Assembly (NCBI RefSeq): GCF_037975245.1 | Contig: NC_092566.1 | Location: 7,038,001 to 7,102,000 of the forward strand | Reading direction: 5' to 3' | Source: Apostichopus japonicus | Taxonomy: Eukaryota; Echinodermata; Holothuroidea; Aspidochirotida; Stichopodidae | Length of the DNA stretch: 64,000 nucleotides | Shown: positions 26,194 through 39,797 of the stretch, in pieces | Layout of the letters: each line of letters starts with the position of its first letter | Numbering within the stretch: the stretch's first letter is position 1 | The notes under the pieces: model-generated | What the model saw: only the letters and a program-made list of their open reading frames with translations | Databases searched by the model: none | What the model was told of the DNA's origin: nothing | Translations under genes and position numbers: made by a program

Positions 26194-29100
26194 ATCGATA
26201 CTGAGCTATACTGAATTCGAGTTTTGTTGAAGTTGTTCAGAACTTTAGAAGCACGTCTGTCTTTTTCGATTCTTTTGTCCTTCCTCAAATCTTTATGTAT
26301 CGTCTGGTGATGTCAATCATCTGTGGTAAAACTGCTATTAAATGTTGCAATATGATAGGAACTCGTGACATGTCCGCGAATGAATTACATAAGTGGATAT
26401 ATTAAATTGAAGCAACCCAGCAGTTGCGCCATACTGTTATGAAAATGTACCATAGACGTCAAGAAAAAAAAAACAAAAAAAAAACATCTGACAAACATTA
26501 CTCTTGATGAAAAACTTACAGAGGAACATGGATAAGTTCAAAAGAAACATACGCACTGCACAGACACAAAGATATGAAGATTTGTCATAAATCAAAAAGA
26601 CATATGCATTCATTACCAAATTATTATCAACGAATATATACTTGGTAAAATATTCTTTTAAATACAACCCATTTTGAGTCTTTATATCTTGGTGGAATGG
26701 TGGACTATGCCACATTCTTCATATTTTGTGTTTATAACATATTTTGAAATGTTTACAAAATTAACACAAACATATATGAATATTACGTTGCCTAGAGGCT
26801 TATAGTTGAAGCATGAAGTTGAATTTCTGGAAGAGCTTCCGGCTCAATGGGAGATTCGAGAATAAAAAAAATATATATAAAAACATCCAGTGGCCTATGA
26901 TATAGGAATTTTACTCGTGTGTTAAAGTTAGTAACCAAGTATTAATGCTTCCATTATTTTCACAGTTTGATTTTTACGCTCAGACACTTTTTCCACATTA
27001 GTATTTTATAAGTATTTTATGCTTATATATAAGAACAAATTGAAAAAAGGAAAAAAAATGGACATTTAATCTATTATTTCAAATGAAATTTGAAAAAGTC
27101 AACATAAATTAATTGAGTGCGATGTGATGGGATTACATCTAGTATGAAATAGCATCGAAACATCTATTAAAAATATTCACATTTTGCTGCTTTTATACGG
27201 CAGTATTGAAAACATACATTATGATCAACATTTTGCATGTATTTTGTTTTGTATATGATATGGGTAATAATTCCGCTCGCCTTGGCCATCTTCAGTGATG
27301 GCATTCATGAATTCCGTCGTCTTTAGAATTTAATAATAATTCTCCTGACCAAAATATCGTTATGACATTTATTATGATCTGTCTGCTCCTCACGTTCTTA
27401 TATCTGTATCATTTCTATGTAGTCACAATCTCATAGTTTTGTTTATCTTTCGTCTGCCTATATTTCATCTATCCGCTGTTTCCTTAATTCACTTTCTTTT
27501 CCAGATTCTTTTCCAGATTCTTAGGTTACATTTTCTGTCTGGTTTCTGTCTGTTTCCTCTATTCTATATATTTATTTTTGATTATGAATATTAATTTAAA
27601 AATGGTCAATTTTTTTTCCCTCTCCGATTGCTTAGTTTTATCCTGCAGTGGTATATCTTATAAAGCTATAATATCTATAGTCGATTCCACCTGCCCGTTA
27701 ACAGATTCCTTGAAATGGGATAAGAAAGAGCCTTCCAGACGAAACCTTGTCTAAATAACCCCTCAATGAAAAATGCCACAAACGATGCGTCGCAAGTGGT
27801 TTGAAATAACGGCGCTTAATAAATAAATAAGCATGCAGAGTCTGGAAATATTATTGGAATTGTTTTCATTTCATTCCGTGGGTACGCACGTGTCATGCAT
27901 TTATGAATGCCGCCTTTTGGCATTTAAGACTATTGGAAGTTTGGCCGTAAGAAACATCAGATATTGAGCGATAAGTGGATGGTTGGGGTCGGGTGGTGGG
28001 GGGGGCGGGGTGGGTGGGTCTGACATGGAGGATATTGGTTCATCACATTTTCACACACTATCTATACTGCTGTTTTCAGTAGCGTTTTTTCTTTGTAATA
28101 CACAATATCACATATCTTCGAATGAAAGAGCGAGTGGGGGCGGGGGAGGGGTGCTCGGGATGTAAAGCTCTTCTTTTCCCCCAACAACTTAGTCTGTCTG
28201 ATCATCTATCCACTATTACGACACACACACAAAATCCTAAATTCAATATTTCATGCCATTTCTCTTATTTCGTTCGTGGCAACACAATTACACGATCACA
28301 CATGGGGCGGGGGGGGGGTGAGGTCGTAAGCCCGGTCGGGCCGAGCCCCTTTCTTTAAGTCTCTGTAAATAACTGGTAATGCATTAAAAAGGAGAATACA
28401 TTAATCACTATCCAGTCCTGACTCAAACCTCTCGTCAGACTCGCCTTCTGTTAAACAGTATAGCAGGACAAAAACTAACAATTACAACAAGAACAACAAA
28501 AAGAAGCTGAAGACAATACTATCGAGATGTTCAGGATGCAGCGTTGCCAATGAAAAAAACCCTCCTACACCACACCACACCCCAACCCACCACACCACAC
28601 AATACCCCATCCCACCCCACTACACAACACCCCACCACAACCAAACACACCCCACCGTATCCTTGGCATTATCCCAAGAAAAACCTACACACATGTACAC
28701 ACATATTCGAAAGTACTGTATCTCTTATAAATTTGTTGTACAGATGTAATAAGTAAAATTATTGTCAAGTCAGATGATCGTGTCCGTCACCAATTCACGC
28801 CCCCCCCCCCCCTCCCTTGCCACCGCCCCTCCTTCCTCGTCGGCAGAACCGTTTCCCATGTTTTCTCATGCAACCTATTCTTCCCGGTCCGCCATTCGTT
28901 CTAGCATAACAAACCATTTTCCTAAGAGACATTAGTTTTACCTAATTCCACATGGTCTTTCAACTAGCGTCTTCTCATTTTCGATATAAATAGCCCAGGG
29001 TGTACTCAGTTTATATACTTACCAAGTTATGGATAATTACACACCATGGAAGAAACTCGCACTAGGAGGTTTTATTATCTTGTCATAATCCCGTTCATCT

Positions 29101-31352
29101 CTTGAAAGAAACGTTTAATTTTGTCACTTATTTCATCTCAGTCAACATCATACTTCTCCACGGACAATTTCACATCTATCCTTCTTCTTTTTCCCTCCTC
29201 TCCTTGTGTTCGCATTTCATCGTTTGTTTCATAAATGTTACCAACTTGAAGTAGCCAGGGAATACTTGTGCCTAAGGTGTGACCCAATGTAACAATCTTT
29301 TCTTCATCTTTTCACATCGAAATGACTAAACTGTGGAAATAGGTTACTTGCACTTTTACTGTACTTAAAGAAGTCAATGACTTTTCATTTAAAAGTGCAA
29401 AATCCATCATCAAACGTTTCTAACAAATTTAGTTACCCAACAGAATCTCAAAGATACTGAAAAACACATAAAATAGTTAGAAATACTATCATTAGTTTAT
29501 TTCTAAATTACTCTGGATGGAGGTATGACCATTATGAGGGTAGCATAACAAGCTATACATTTGGCAATGTGCATTACTACATATATATTCTAACACTATG
29601 TTTTTGAGACACCTGACGTCGGTTGAGTGGCGTTCCATACGTTTCATAAAATGTCGCAAAAAATAACACTCCACACGTTTTTTTTTTCGACATTCGGACA
29701 ACAACATTATACGCCTACATATTAAATAACTATAACAAGTTGATAAGAAATTCAACACCTCACCTTTTCAACATTAACATCTCTGTGTAGGTTTCGAAAT
29801 TTACGGAATGTTCTAGCCTCCGGAATGAACCATTCAGTAAGGGTCACAATGCTACATAGAAAGTGAAATGTTTTCATGAAATCGGAAAGTGATTTTAAAT
29901 GAATTTTTCCTTTGTCCTGATAAGACGGAGTCACTCTGTAATAATTGCATACCAGTACGTGGTCTTTGATTAACTAAACTGTGAACGTTTACATGACATT
30001 TCAATGTTAATGTTTCAATTAATAGTTATTATGTATTTACTTAAAGGAATATGAATAATAGATATGAAATAAATAAAAATCGGCTTTCGTCGTTGATTTC
30101 TGGCGATTGTTCTGTTTTATACCATAGTATTGTAAAGTGAAGAATATCGTAGTTTACCTATAATGACACCGGTATTACTTCAAATACTACCATACAAAGA
30201 CTATACATAGTAAATAATACGAATCAAGTTACTCTACATTTGTCCTGAGTCGGAAAAAAATGTTGAGAAGTTTCTGAACACGATAAATATCTGTGAAAAT
30301 ATGGATTGTCATAGTCCTGTAACGAAAAGTGATTTGAACAATGACCCCTCCCCTCTCCCCCCCCCCTTCGCCACCACAACCACCACACTCCTCGTGCTGT
30401 GCCCTATACATGTGTTATTTATGTGTTATTATATATCGATAACGTATACCGCATTTTTCTATAAAAAAATAATAATAACCATTTTAAATTTTTTTTTTAA
30501 ACAATTTGACATTATGCCTTATTTTAAAATTCGTTAACAAAATATTGAGATAAGGGGTGATTATGTTACAATTAAAATGAGTTTACGTTATTCTTTGTTC
30601 CTATTTCCTCTTGTAATGAATGAAGCATGTTCTGCATAGAAGGGGTGGTAACGCTATTACAATTCATTATGCCAAGAAGACAAATATTCTCACTTTAACA
30701 GAAATTATCAGGCCGTTAGACGGCTTTCTCAAAATACACGATGTTCCTTTAAATGCCTATATCGTATATCTAAACGGTATTGCGGTTGTTGTTCTGTTTC
30801 GCTAATATACTTAATTACTATCGACACGGGTTGCTATTAAAATTTAATTTCTTCATGCCTCTTTCTGATTATTAATTTTAATGACAGTAATTGCAAGTCT
30901 TGTGGAGATATAAATATCTTAAATTTCTTCGAAATGAAATGATTGACGCAACTAACTGATTTTTTTCTATTAATTTATTGAAGGTTTATTAATTTATTTG
31001 GATTTTCATTCCGTGAAATTAAACATACAGTAACCCGGTTATACAAACTTTAAATGTTTTATGGAATGGTGTATCAAATATTAAATTAAAACAGAAAACG
31101 CATTTTTTTGTCAATAAAAACGTAATGACTAATTTAAAGTTTTGCTTAAAAGATTGATCCATGGAATACCTTCATGTAAGACCAATACTTCATAGAACGA
31201 AGAGGGGGAAAAAAGTAGTTTTCAAATAAAAATAAGCAGCGTGAAATGAAACATGAAAAGTAAACTGGAGTATAGTATCTTGAACTTGAGCAATCATGTA
31301 AATTTAAAACATAAAGTACGTCAATTCTAGACAATAATCAAATTGTGTGACC
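26194..31352. other. unannotated sequence with C-, G- and CA-rich islands
   Basis: No gene or transposon is recognised. Islands include G-rich runs (about 27983-28018, 28137-28156, 28302-28321), a CCCCACCACA-type low-complexity stretch (about 28560-28660), a C-run near 28800-28816 and a C-rich stretch near 30345-30390. Open frames over these islands are compositional. Confidence 0.45.
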
Positions 31353-31448
31353 ATGACAACAGCTTACGAAAATCTGAATGATCCATGGCTAAATCCGTAT
31401 ACGGTGACAGATAACAGTTATGACGTCATGCATCACGTGATCGATCGT
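31353..31448 (+). CDS. possible small coding exon, unidentified
   Basis: An ATG in a favourable context (ACCATGACA) opens a frame whose first 33 codons have codon choice more like protein coding than the surrounding AT-rich DNA. The frame then runs on to a stop near 31529. It reads NPYTVTDNSYDVMHHVID near its end. The spacing V-x-D-x5-M-x-H-x-I resembles the N-terminal segment just before helix 1 of rhabdomeric opsins as I remember it, which makes an opsin-like first exon conceivable. A possible splice donor (GTAGAT) follows at about 31449. I find no further opsin exon in the window, so this may be chance. Confidence 0.18.
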
Positions 31449-31529
31449 AGATTGCGATTATTGACAACTCTTATATTAAACAGAAATAAAGTGAAATGCA
31501 ATATTAATCAAACAAACAAACAACAATAA

Positions 31530-33537
31530 CAACACAAGATGACGAAAACAAATTTACATACCAATACGAGATGGTGAGCCGACTGTTGTTTATTTACGAA
31601 CAAATCAAAGAGAAACTGTCCGATAGACCCGTATCAAAAATGGACAGATTTTCAGTAAAATCTGGGTACAATTATTTGCTTCGCGAGGTAAAACATACAT
31701 CCCAACAGCAAGTTTTATACGACATCACGAAATCATTGATGTTTCTCTTTCTCTGCAATGTTTCAATTTTTTTCTTAGTTTAACGATACATAGGCTATTG
31801 GTACTATCTAACTTAATATTTGGTATTTATTATCTAACAACATTCCGATCAATGATATTTATTTATGTTAAGCGAACTGTTTTGAACCTGATTTGTTTCA
31901 ATTTTTCATCATCGACGGGGGTCGACTAGAGGGGACTGACAGGGAGAGGGGTGTAGCATGGGCTTCTACCTCTGTGGTCCCCATCCCCAAAGTGCACTAC
32001 TACAGGTGTGAGAATTGGGCTTGTGTATTTCCTCTATATATATCGAATATTATTGTCGAATCGAATGTCGTTACAAGTTGTTATCATTTTCCAAGCTAGC
32101 TTGCATTGTACTATTACAAGGTGATGTTGCACAAGTCAGGATCCCCCCCCCCCCCCCTCGCCCCGTCAATGATCAAGTCTCATTGCACGACTTATACTGA
32201 TACCCAATATTCACTATAACTGTACTTATCATAAACGGCGTTCCATAAACTGGTTCCAACATGAAAGAAACCCAAATATTACCCCTCTTTTACCCCTTAT
32301 TTACCTAATAATGGATTCTGTGGTGCCTCATTACTCAGTCATGTCGTGTATATGCATCCAATTATATGATCATCAAGTCAAGTTCAAACAAAGTCAACAG
32401 ATAACATGACAATATATTAACCTTTTCGTTGTAATGACAGAATCACCACGACGTTTCCAGACGAAAATTTGTCTGGCGATTTTGTTGTTGTTGCAATTTT
32501 TGTTAATTGCAATCAACTATACATATCAAGTTCTAAGCCGAAGCTGAGATGAAATTGCCCTTATAGATAGTAAGAAGAGTTCCTGCCCCCCCCCCTTCCT
32601 ATAGTGGGACCTACTGACCGCTATTGACCCATACATATTAACCGTGAAGCTGTTCATCATGTACTCTGTTGCCATCGCTCCTTGTCAGATGAAGAATTAC
32701 GTGACACATGGCTGTACCATAGTTTGATAGTGTTTGATCAAGTAAGAAATGAAAACGAAACACACTCACAGTCACATGGTTTGTCAAATTTCGCAGAACT
32801 AGTATATGGCGATATTTCACATAAATCTGTTTTTAATTAAATGATTTCTGCACCAAATACCCTTCCACCCTATCCACCCCATCCCCTACCCTTCCCCTCT
32901 CATCATGATGTTACATCAGATGTGACGTCACCATGTCGTTGTTTTTTCAATCATCAATTTTCGTTTTCATAAAAACCATGAGATGTATGCTGCAGCACAT
33001 ATGGTCTTATGTATGAAATGGAACTCAGGTGTTATAGAGATTCCAGTCTTGTAGCTTTGACACGCAACCCACTTTTTTTGACAATCTAGCAGCCGGATAA
33101 GTGATCCAACCAAAAAAAGAAAAAAAACCTTTATATATGTATTCAAATTTCTTTTCTCTTTCTGACAGTGGTCTTGAAGTCCTCTAGATTTGCTACTTAC
33201 GTATAAGCTTTGAGAGCCCATGAGATTTCTAAGACTCCGATTTCAGTTTACGGAATCGCGAGACTACGAGGACTTTAGAGCCGAAAATGTCAACAACATA
33301 ACAAGGAATTATATCACATGTACCTTTCATATTATGAAGCTAGGAACTAGGATATAGAAGAAGTTTTTCTTGATAAATTTAATTAATGTACCTGCTTTTT
33401 GTTCGTCAATTGTGGTAAATTTTTTACGAGATTTTACGCAATTTTACTAACATCCCATTCTTGTATGTCAGGTATACAGTATACGTCCATTATTTAATAT
33501 CCAGCTTGGAAGGCGATAACATGATATCTAAGAATGT
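31530..33537. other. unannotated sequence
   Basis: No gene is recognised. A 70-codon frame at 31571-31783 has no known domain. C-runs lie near 32143-32158 and 32585-32597. A TGACGTCA palindrome is at 32923. Confidence 0.45.
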
Positions 33538-33545
33538 ATTGTGCA

Positions 33546-33925
33546 CAGTGGCGTAGGAAGGTACTTTTGAGTGGGGGGGGGGGGGGGGCTGAAGACTGAT
33601 GGCCGGCCTGGGGGAGGGGTCTAAGGGGAGGCGGTGTCCCCCTCCCCTTTGGATTTTTTTGCATTTCCAGGTAGCCTCAGATGGAATTTGGTGCAATATA
33701 GCACACTTCAACACCCACTCCATTTTGTAAACTTAATTTTGTATTTTCACCAGGTCTTAGATGCAATTTGGTTCTCCAAATGAGATTTTTTTTCTCATTT
33801 GGAAATGAAAAAGGGGTTTTCTGACTTGCGAAGCGGGGGGCGGAATGATACTTCCGCCCCTCCACATTTTTCACTGGGGGGGGGGGGGCTGGCGCCCCCC
33901 AACCCCCCCGGTTCCTACGCCTTTG
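33546..33925. mobile_element. non-autonomous hAT element (MITE)
   Basis: The ends are CAGTGGCGTAGGAAG and, read inward from the right, CAAAGGCGTAGGAAC, an imperfect 15-bp terminal inverted repeat of hAT type. The element is flanked by a perfect 8-bp target duplication, ATTGTGCA, at 33538-33545 and 33926-33933. Eight-bp duplications are characteristic of the hAT superfamily. The 380-bp interior has G- and C-runs next to the ends and no transposase. An internal block (GGGGAGGGGTCTAAGGGGAG and following) is shared with the element at 40690-42413, so they belong to one family. Confidence 0.85.
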
Positions 33926-33933
33926 ATTGTGCA

Positions 33934-35011
33934 ATAATCTATAATGTCATATATACATGCATGTAGTACCACATCACTATAGCATTTTGTTGGACTCTTT
34001 TAAAAAACCTGACTTGATTATCTTACCTTGAAAAATCATTAAACTGTATGATATAGCATATTTTCATGTTTGTGACTTCATCAAAATTAGATTGTGATTT
34101 CCATTTTGGATGGAGCTCAATACGTCCTCAGTTGCACCCTTATAATACGCGTATAAATGCACTAACAGAAAGGGGTCGGGTGGGGAGGGGGGACTCATGG
34201 GCATACTTAAAAGGGCGCTGCAATGTTGCTGTGCAGCTCTCGAGGCAGAAGGGGGGAATAAACGAGAGAGAGAGAAAAAACAGAAACTGACCGAAACGTA
34301 AAAGTTAAGGAATGTAGGTCTCTGGAACGAACCCTACCTCGGCTGTATGTACTCGATACAAGTAAACAGCAGATGCTGTCAATGTCCTGTTGACGGAAGT
34401 TGTCACCAAATTAGCGTAAAACTAATTTAACGGTATATGGCAGTATATTTCGTCTCCCTATGTATACCTGGTACATATTGTCCTAGTCTCCCTATAGGAC
34501 AGTTTATCATGGATTTTCAGTATATTTGGTCTCCCTGGGACATCTGACAGTAGGCCTGCTGGTATAAATAGTGTCTCATCGGGAAAAAAATTCCTATGAT
34601 TAAACGAAGGGGGGGGGCATTACTCAATAATCTTTCATATCTGGGGGCAAAGTACCCCCCCCCCCAGTTGATACTTAATGTCCCCTTGAGATACAATGTT
34701 ATAATAGTGCAACAAGCAGGTAATGGACTACCCCACCATCCCCGACATCTGTATACTTGAATACGTTGCTAGTATTAGACCATGGGAGGAGCTATACAAT
34801 CCCATTTGATCAATATGAACATATCCACTTTATACAAACAAAATAGAAACTCCACACAAATACTATCCTATATATATATGGAGAACTTTTTTTGTTGTAT
34901 CTGATTTAAATATGATTCTAAGAGAAGGAAACGAGTATGAGAAGCACGATCTTTTCCACACGGAATCAGTGAAGTTTTTTTCTTCACCATCTTGTCAAGC
35001 AACGTCACTTT
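33934..35011. other. unannotated sequence with a local duplication
   Basis: A block CAGTATATTT(C/G)GTCTCCCT occurs near 34441 and 34519, with a further GTCTCCCTATAGGAC between, a diverged tandem of about 78 bp. G- and C-runs lie near 34610 and 34654-34668. No gene is recognised. Confidence 0.45.
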
Positions 35012-35170
35012 TCATTAAGAAAAAAACGACCCCTCTGGATTACAAGCCTAGCGTTCTATCAGCTGAGCTACTCAGCCCTCAGTTGGTAGCGATCCCTATA
35101 TAGCTATTTCTATACTGGGGGCACCAGTAACAAGCCACAGGCTACTGCATATATACCGTGTAACCAGGTA
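35012..35170 (-). mobile_element. tRNA-related SINE-like repeat, copy 2
   Basis: On the minus strand the order is CCTGGTTACACGGT, then GCTATATAGGGATCGC, then a tRNA-like part with a good A-box (GAGTAGCTCAGCTGATAGAA) and an anticodon-arm-like CTAGGCTTGTAATCC whose loop would carry UGU (Thr-type). The T-arm is lost: GAGGGGTCG runs into a T-run. It matches copy 1 at 19744-19970 block by block but lacks that copy's long G/C insert. It is not a functional tRNA. Confidence 0.5.
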
Positions 35171-38100
35171 AACCAGATGTCACTGAAGGTTCCAATACCG
35201 TTCTAGCAATAGATTTCTTTATTCTTTGTCATTTACTTCAAAACTCCGTCGTTGATATTTGTACCTCTTTGATATATGCACCTTAGATGACATCAGTTGT
35301 TGATAAGAACCTCACATCAGTAAAAATGTAGTGGGAAGCTATGAATTAATTTCAATAAATGTTTCAGTAAGGTGAGGAAGGTGGTATCCCCCCTTTTGGG
35401 CACATGCCAGATTTTGCTTTTGTCAAAAAGGTGAGTATTCATGTGATTCTTGAACAATTTATTTTGCCTCCGTTTCCTTTTCTTCTCTAAAAAAAATGCT
35501 GGAGGAAGGTCACCATTACCTTAGTTAAAGGAAAGTTAGAAGCTGGCCCGCATAACAAAGTATTCGATTTTTTTTTTTAAATTTGGGTCGAGTTTGTCCT
35601 AGAAAACAAATGCTTGAAAAATGAAAACATGATTTGCTTTATGTTTTTCCATTCGGTGTTACAAGAGAGACTAGTGTTACGACCATTTCTTTTCAGATTT
35701 TGACCTATCTTTCCAACAAAAAAAATCTCCTATAGGAGGCAATTTCCCTGATAATTATCTTACTTATTCTCTGAACTTCAGAACTCGCTTTCAGAACTCT
35801 TGGATCTACAGATTCTGACATTTAATTGGTTAAGGTATACATCACGTGTTTTATATTCTGTATGAATTTGATAGCTTTTTCATTATAAATTCCCTGACAT
35901 TTAACCTATAGTTGTTTTTAAACTTGTATACGTTAGTATTCAGTTTTTCATGTTCAAAGTTCCTGGTTTCACGGATCTTTCCATTGCGATTGGCTCATTT
36001 TTTTATCACGTGACTTTGTTGTTTGCATGGGTATGAAGTAACCTTTCATAATATCTTAGACATCTCGTAAAATATCATACCGTCGATAAACGACCTTTTT
36101 TGGAGACGATCCATAATTCCAAACCTCTCTATCATGCGATGAAGAGAATAGGTGAGTTATTTCAATCTTCCAATCACCATTTTATAACGCTTATGGTTGG
36201 TAATAAAAATGTCAATCATTTATAATATGATATATTCTATCATACGTGCTTGCGTATATTATATATTTATCTGCAAACATCAAATAAAAAAGGAACGTTT
36301 TTGTCTAGCGATATTTAGGTTGTTGTTGGCATTTGCAAATTGATTTATTATGAAAATTAACTCCTACGTGTTTAAGGGGGAAAAAGAAGAAGGCATTTCT
36401 AATTTATGGATGTATTTTTCTAATTTGAGTCGGTTTTTAGATGATTAATGGCAAAATTGACAATGCAGGATATTGACTAGGAATGTAGGTGTTTTGTTTT
36501 CCTTTCCATAGGTTTGGGTTTTGGTTTACAAGTTCAGCATCTCACCTATTTAAAATATACAAATAGAACTTTAAAAAGGTAAAAAGGTATTGTTTAGTTG
36601 GTTAGTGTTTAGTTCTTGTACTTTCGTTTAACTTGTACACTGAAATAACAAATTGTGTAAGTACATATTCATCTTTTACTTAACCTGGACATTTTGTATC
36701 CATTTTTAAGAAACCCGTCATGAAAATAATTTTGCACTGCCCTCAACTCCCCCCCCCCCCCTCCCCAATAAAATCAGAACTGTAGTCGTGTGACGCCAAC
36801 TGACTGTTAGTGGAAACTTTTGATTTAGTTTATTTATACAGAGTAATGTATAATTTAAAGGCAGATCAATAGGGAAGCATTGGTTTGATTAAAGTTCAAC
36901 ATCATGGTAAGAAGCACGAAACTACTACAGCATTATCATATTTGGGACGCCAAAAGGGCCAAGGTATACATAATGGAAATGTAAGGGGAGAAAACAATGA
37001 TAACGTACGTTGGGAACCGCTGTGGTTGACAGAAAGTTTAATATGGAACGCCAAAGGGGACACAAGATAGTTATCACCGTGTATATTAACATTAACATCG
37101 TGTAATTCGATACTATTCTCTTCGCTTGGATTTCCTTAACTTAAGCTTAGAGCTTACATTTTAGACCATGCATGGGCAAAAATAACTAATGCAAATTTCT
37201 ACGTTAAATTTTGGTACTTTATTTGACTTTTAACATCCTGTCAGAATGTAGTTCAACGTTCTCGACTCGTTAAGTTTTTTGAAATCCACATATGGCGTTT
37301 TTATCTTTATTTTTGACATTTATTTTTCGGCGAGTCTCTTCGGTTGATCAATGTGAAAGGTAATAGCATGCCCCAGTTATTTGACAAAGTTTTTATATTA
37401 ACAATTTGCTGGAAAATTAAAACATTCATACTCCGCAAATGTTGACATTTGATATTTTTGACTGTTTGAATAGAACATGAACCATCAAGCCAATAATCAC
37501 TATAAATTCACCGAGAAAACACGGCATTTTTATTTTCAATTCCTCCATTCAATAATTACTGTCGAATGTGCGCGAATTCGTTTTCTTTCAAACTTTTAAT
37601 CATCATGTTCGCTTGGAGCGTTAATTACTTATTTGGGCTCAGCAGAGTACAGGCAAGTTTTTTTTTTCTTCTTCTTCTCCTTTTTCTTTTAATCTTACAA
37701 TAACGATAAATAATTGCTTACGCTAAAGTACATATTTTGCTGCGAACGATTTCCTGCCGAAAGATATCACCATGTTCTGAAAGAGTAAAACGACAAAAAT
37801 TGAAATAGAGGGAGAAAAAAGTTGATGTTTTTTCTTTCGTTGTTTCTTAATAGATCTTCTTCAATTTCTTTCATCCTTTGATCAATATGGAGACCCTGGC
37901 AGAGAGTTTCTTACTATCTTTGTTAGTAAAAGGTCTTTTTGCTATGACATATCAAAATCTTCATGAATATTGCGCACAAATGTTGCAAGTATTAAGCTCT
38001 GCTTCGGGCTGTCGTGCTTAGGATAGTCCACCAAGCTTTTATTATTATTATGATGTAAATAAACTCCATTTGACCTCCACGTTTAATTTACCTTAAGCAA

Positions 38101-39610
38101 CACTTAAGTTTTGCAAAATTTGAGTCAAAGGAGGGAGAGGGGTGGAGAAGAAAAAAACAATTTCACAAAATTAGGTTTGAATTTTCAGTTAGTACTGTTA
38201 TAATTTGTAAAATACAAGTCGGGTTTCTTATGCTTGTAACAGACTTACAGATTGACACACGGACATACATTAACAATAATCTATTTTTGACCATCAACAT
38301 CTGTTACATGTTGCTAATTTGGTAACAAATCCATTTATGTATATTATCAGATACTTGGATCTATAATGCATGTGGGAATATATTTAATCTTGTATTCTTC
38401 TTTTAATGGTTGGAATATAAAAGTGAAAATAAAAGCTTTCACAGTCAAGTTCTGCTGTTGCATGATTTTACTCGTTACTGTTACATTAAATACACTACAG
38501 CTGTATACTAACAGTGCAGGCTACATTTCATCATCAAGTTTAGTATATGAGAAATGCAAAGTTGGTCAATCAAAGTGTTCGCTTTTTTTTTCGGAGAGAG
38601 ACTATTAACTCGACTCGTTTAGATACAGTACAAACATAAACGGTACATGTTGTGGTATCAAATAACATGGAAGCTTACAAAATAGTGTTAGAGTTGTCAA
38701 GAAAACAATAGATTTGGTTTCATTGCCATATCCATGGTAATAAAAAATAACGTCATAACAAAATAATAAACTACTTTAAAATGTTTAAACTTGATTCATT
38801 TCCGTTCGGTCCCCTCCTCCAATCTTAGTCGTTACAAAAGTAACACATCTAGATCTCATAAATTTGAGTGCGTTGCTGTATTAACCTCATTATTCAAAAC
38901 TAGTGCCCCTCGATCAGAAGGGTTCGATGAGAGCGGGCATGGGGGAGGGGATGGGGGATTGGGGTGGGGGATGGGATGGGGATGGGGTGGGGGATGGGGA
39001 TAGGGAGGGAGTAATGATTCGACTCCTGAACACTTCAACCCCTAACACAGGTGCACAGGGATACAAACCCGCCCCATGTGTAAACAGCAAACTGCAGACA
39101 GATAGACAGTTTATATGCGAGTAAAATAATTGTATGCGGGAAAAGTCAAGTGGATCCACTCACTACTGATTAGAAACATGACAGGAAGTTTGTGAAATCT
39201 ACCTTTGATATTTGCTCCCTCGGCCTCAACCCCCCCCCCCCCGCCTCACCACGCCCGTATCTCTCTTTCTCTGCAATAGAAGACGCTGTTTTTAAACTCC
39301 CTGTGTTACCTAGGGCGCAGACCATGTGTTACCTAGGGTGCAGACCGTAAAATACTCCAAAGGGCAGACAAGAAGTGTATAATAACAAAATTAGTGCGAA
39401 ATAGGAAGGAAACAGCACATAAAACTCACTTTTCTTTTTTATGTAAGTAAAAAAAAACACACAAAAAAACTGCTATTTCCGTGAATTATTTTACATCATT
39501 GAAATAGAAATGGATGTAAATTGCATATTTCTGTCTGTACCTTGCTTCCGACGAAAAGGCCGTAAAAAATCCGTTTAACAAAAAAGAGTCTTTTAAAGGA
39601 AGTATTCAAC
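35171..39610. other. unannotated sequence with a G-rich minisatellite
   Basis: No gene is recognised. A GGGGAT/GGGGTGG array lies at about 38937-39005 and has strong G-quadruplex potential. A C-run lies near 39230-39242. A 24-bp tandem pair (GTGTTACCTAGGGYGCAGAC) lies at about 39302-39348. Pyrimidine runs occur near 37660-37690 and a C-run near 36749-36762. Confidence 0.45.
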
Positions 39611-39797
39611 CTATCAAGAAGCTGTCTTATAAAGATGGGCAATCTATAAGAACGAATCGATACTCTCTCGTGCAGCTTAACGGACAGACACGGCTGGAGT
39701 AATCCCTTGCCGCCGGGACTTGTCTCTTTCAAGGTCGTTTCTCTCCAGGGGCCAGAGCCGTGTCCATCTTCTCTGCTTTTCCTCTTGATCAGCAACC
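39611..39797 (-). CDS. possible internal coding exon, unidentified
   Basis: The segment is distinctly more GC-rich than its surroundings. It lies in a 125-codon open frame on the minus strand and is bounded by an acceptor-like TTTCCCAG and a donor-like AG/GTTGAA. The product would include IKRKSREDGHGSGPWRETT and LHERVSIRSYRLPIF. I recognise no domain. Alternatives are a conserved noncoding block or chance. No partner exons are identified. Confidence 0.15.

Noticed and set aside
36885-37070. 61-codon open frame rich in G, N and K
   Set aside because: No known domain and no conserved motif. Length is within chance expectation.
37993-38035. GCTCTGCTTCGGGCTGTCGTG resembling the start of U6 snRNA
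   Set aside because: Only the TGCTTCGG part matches. The rest of the U6 sequence and its T-run end are missing.
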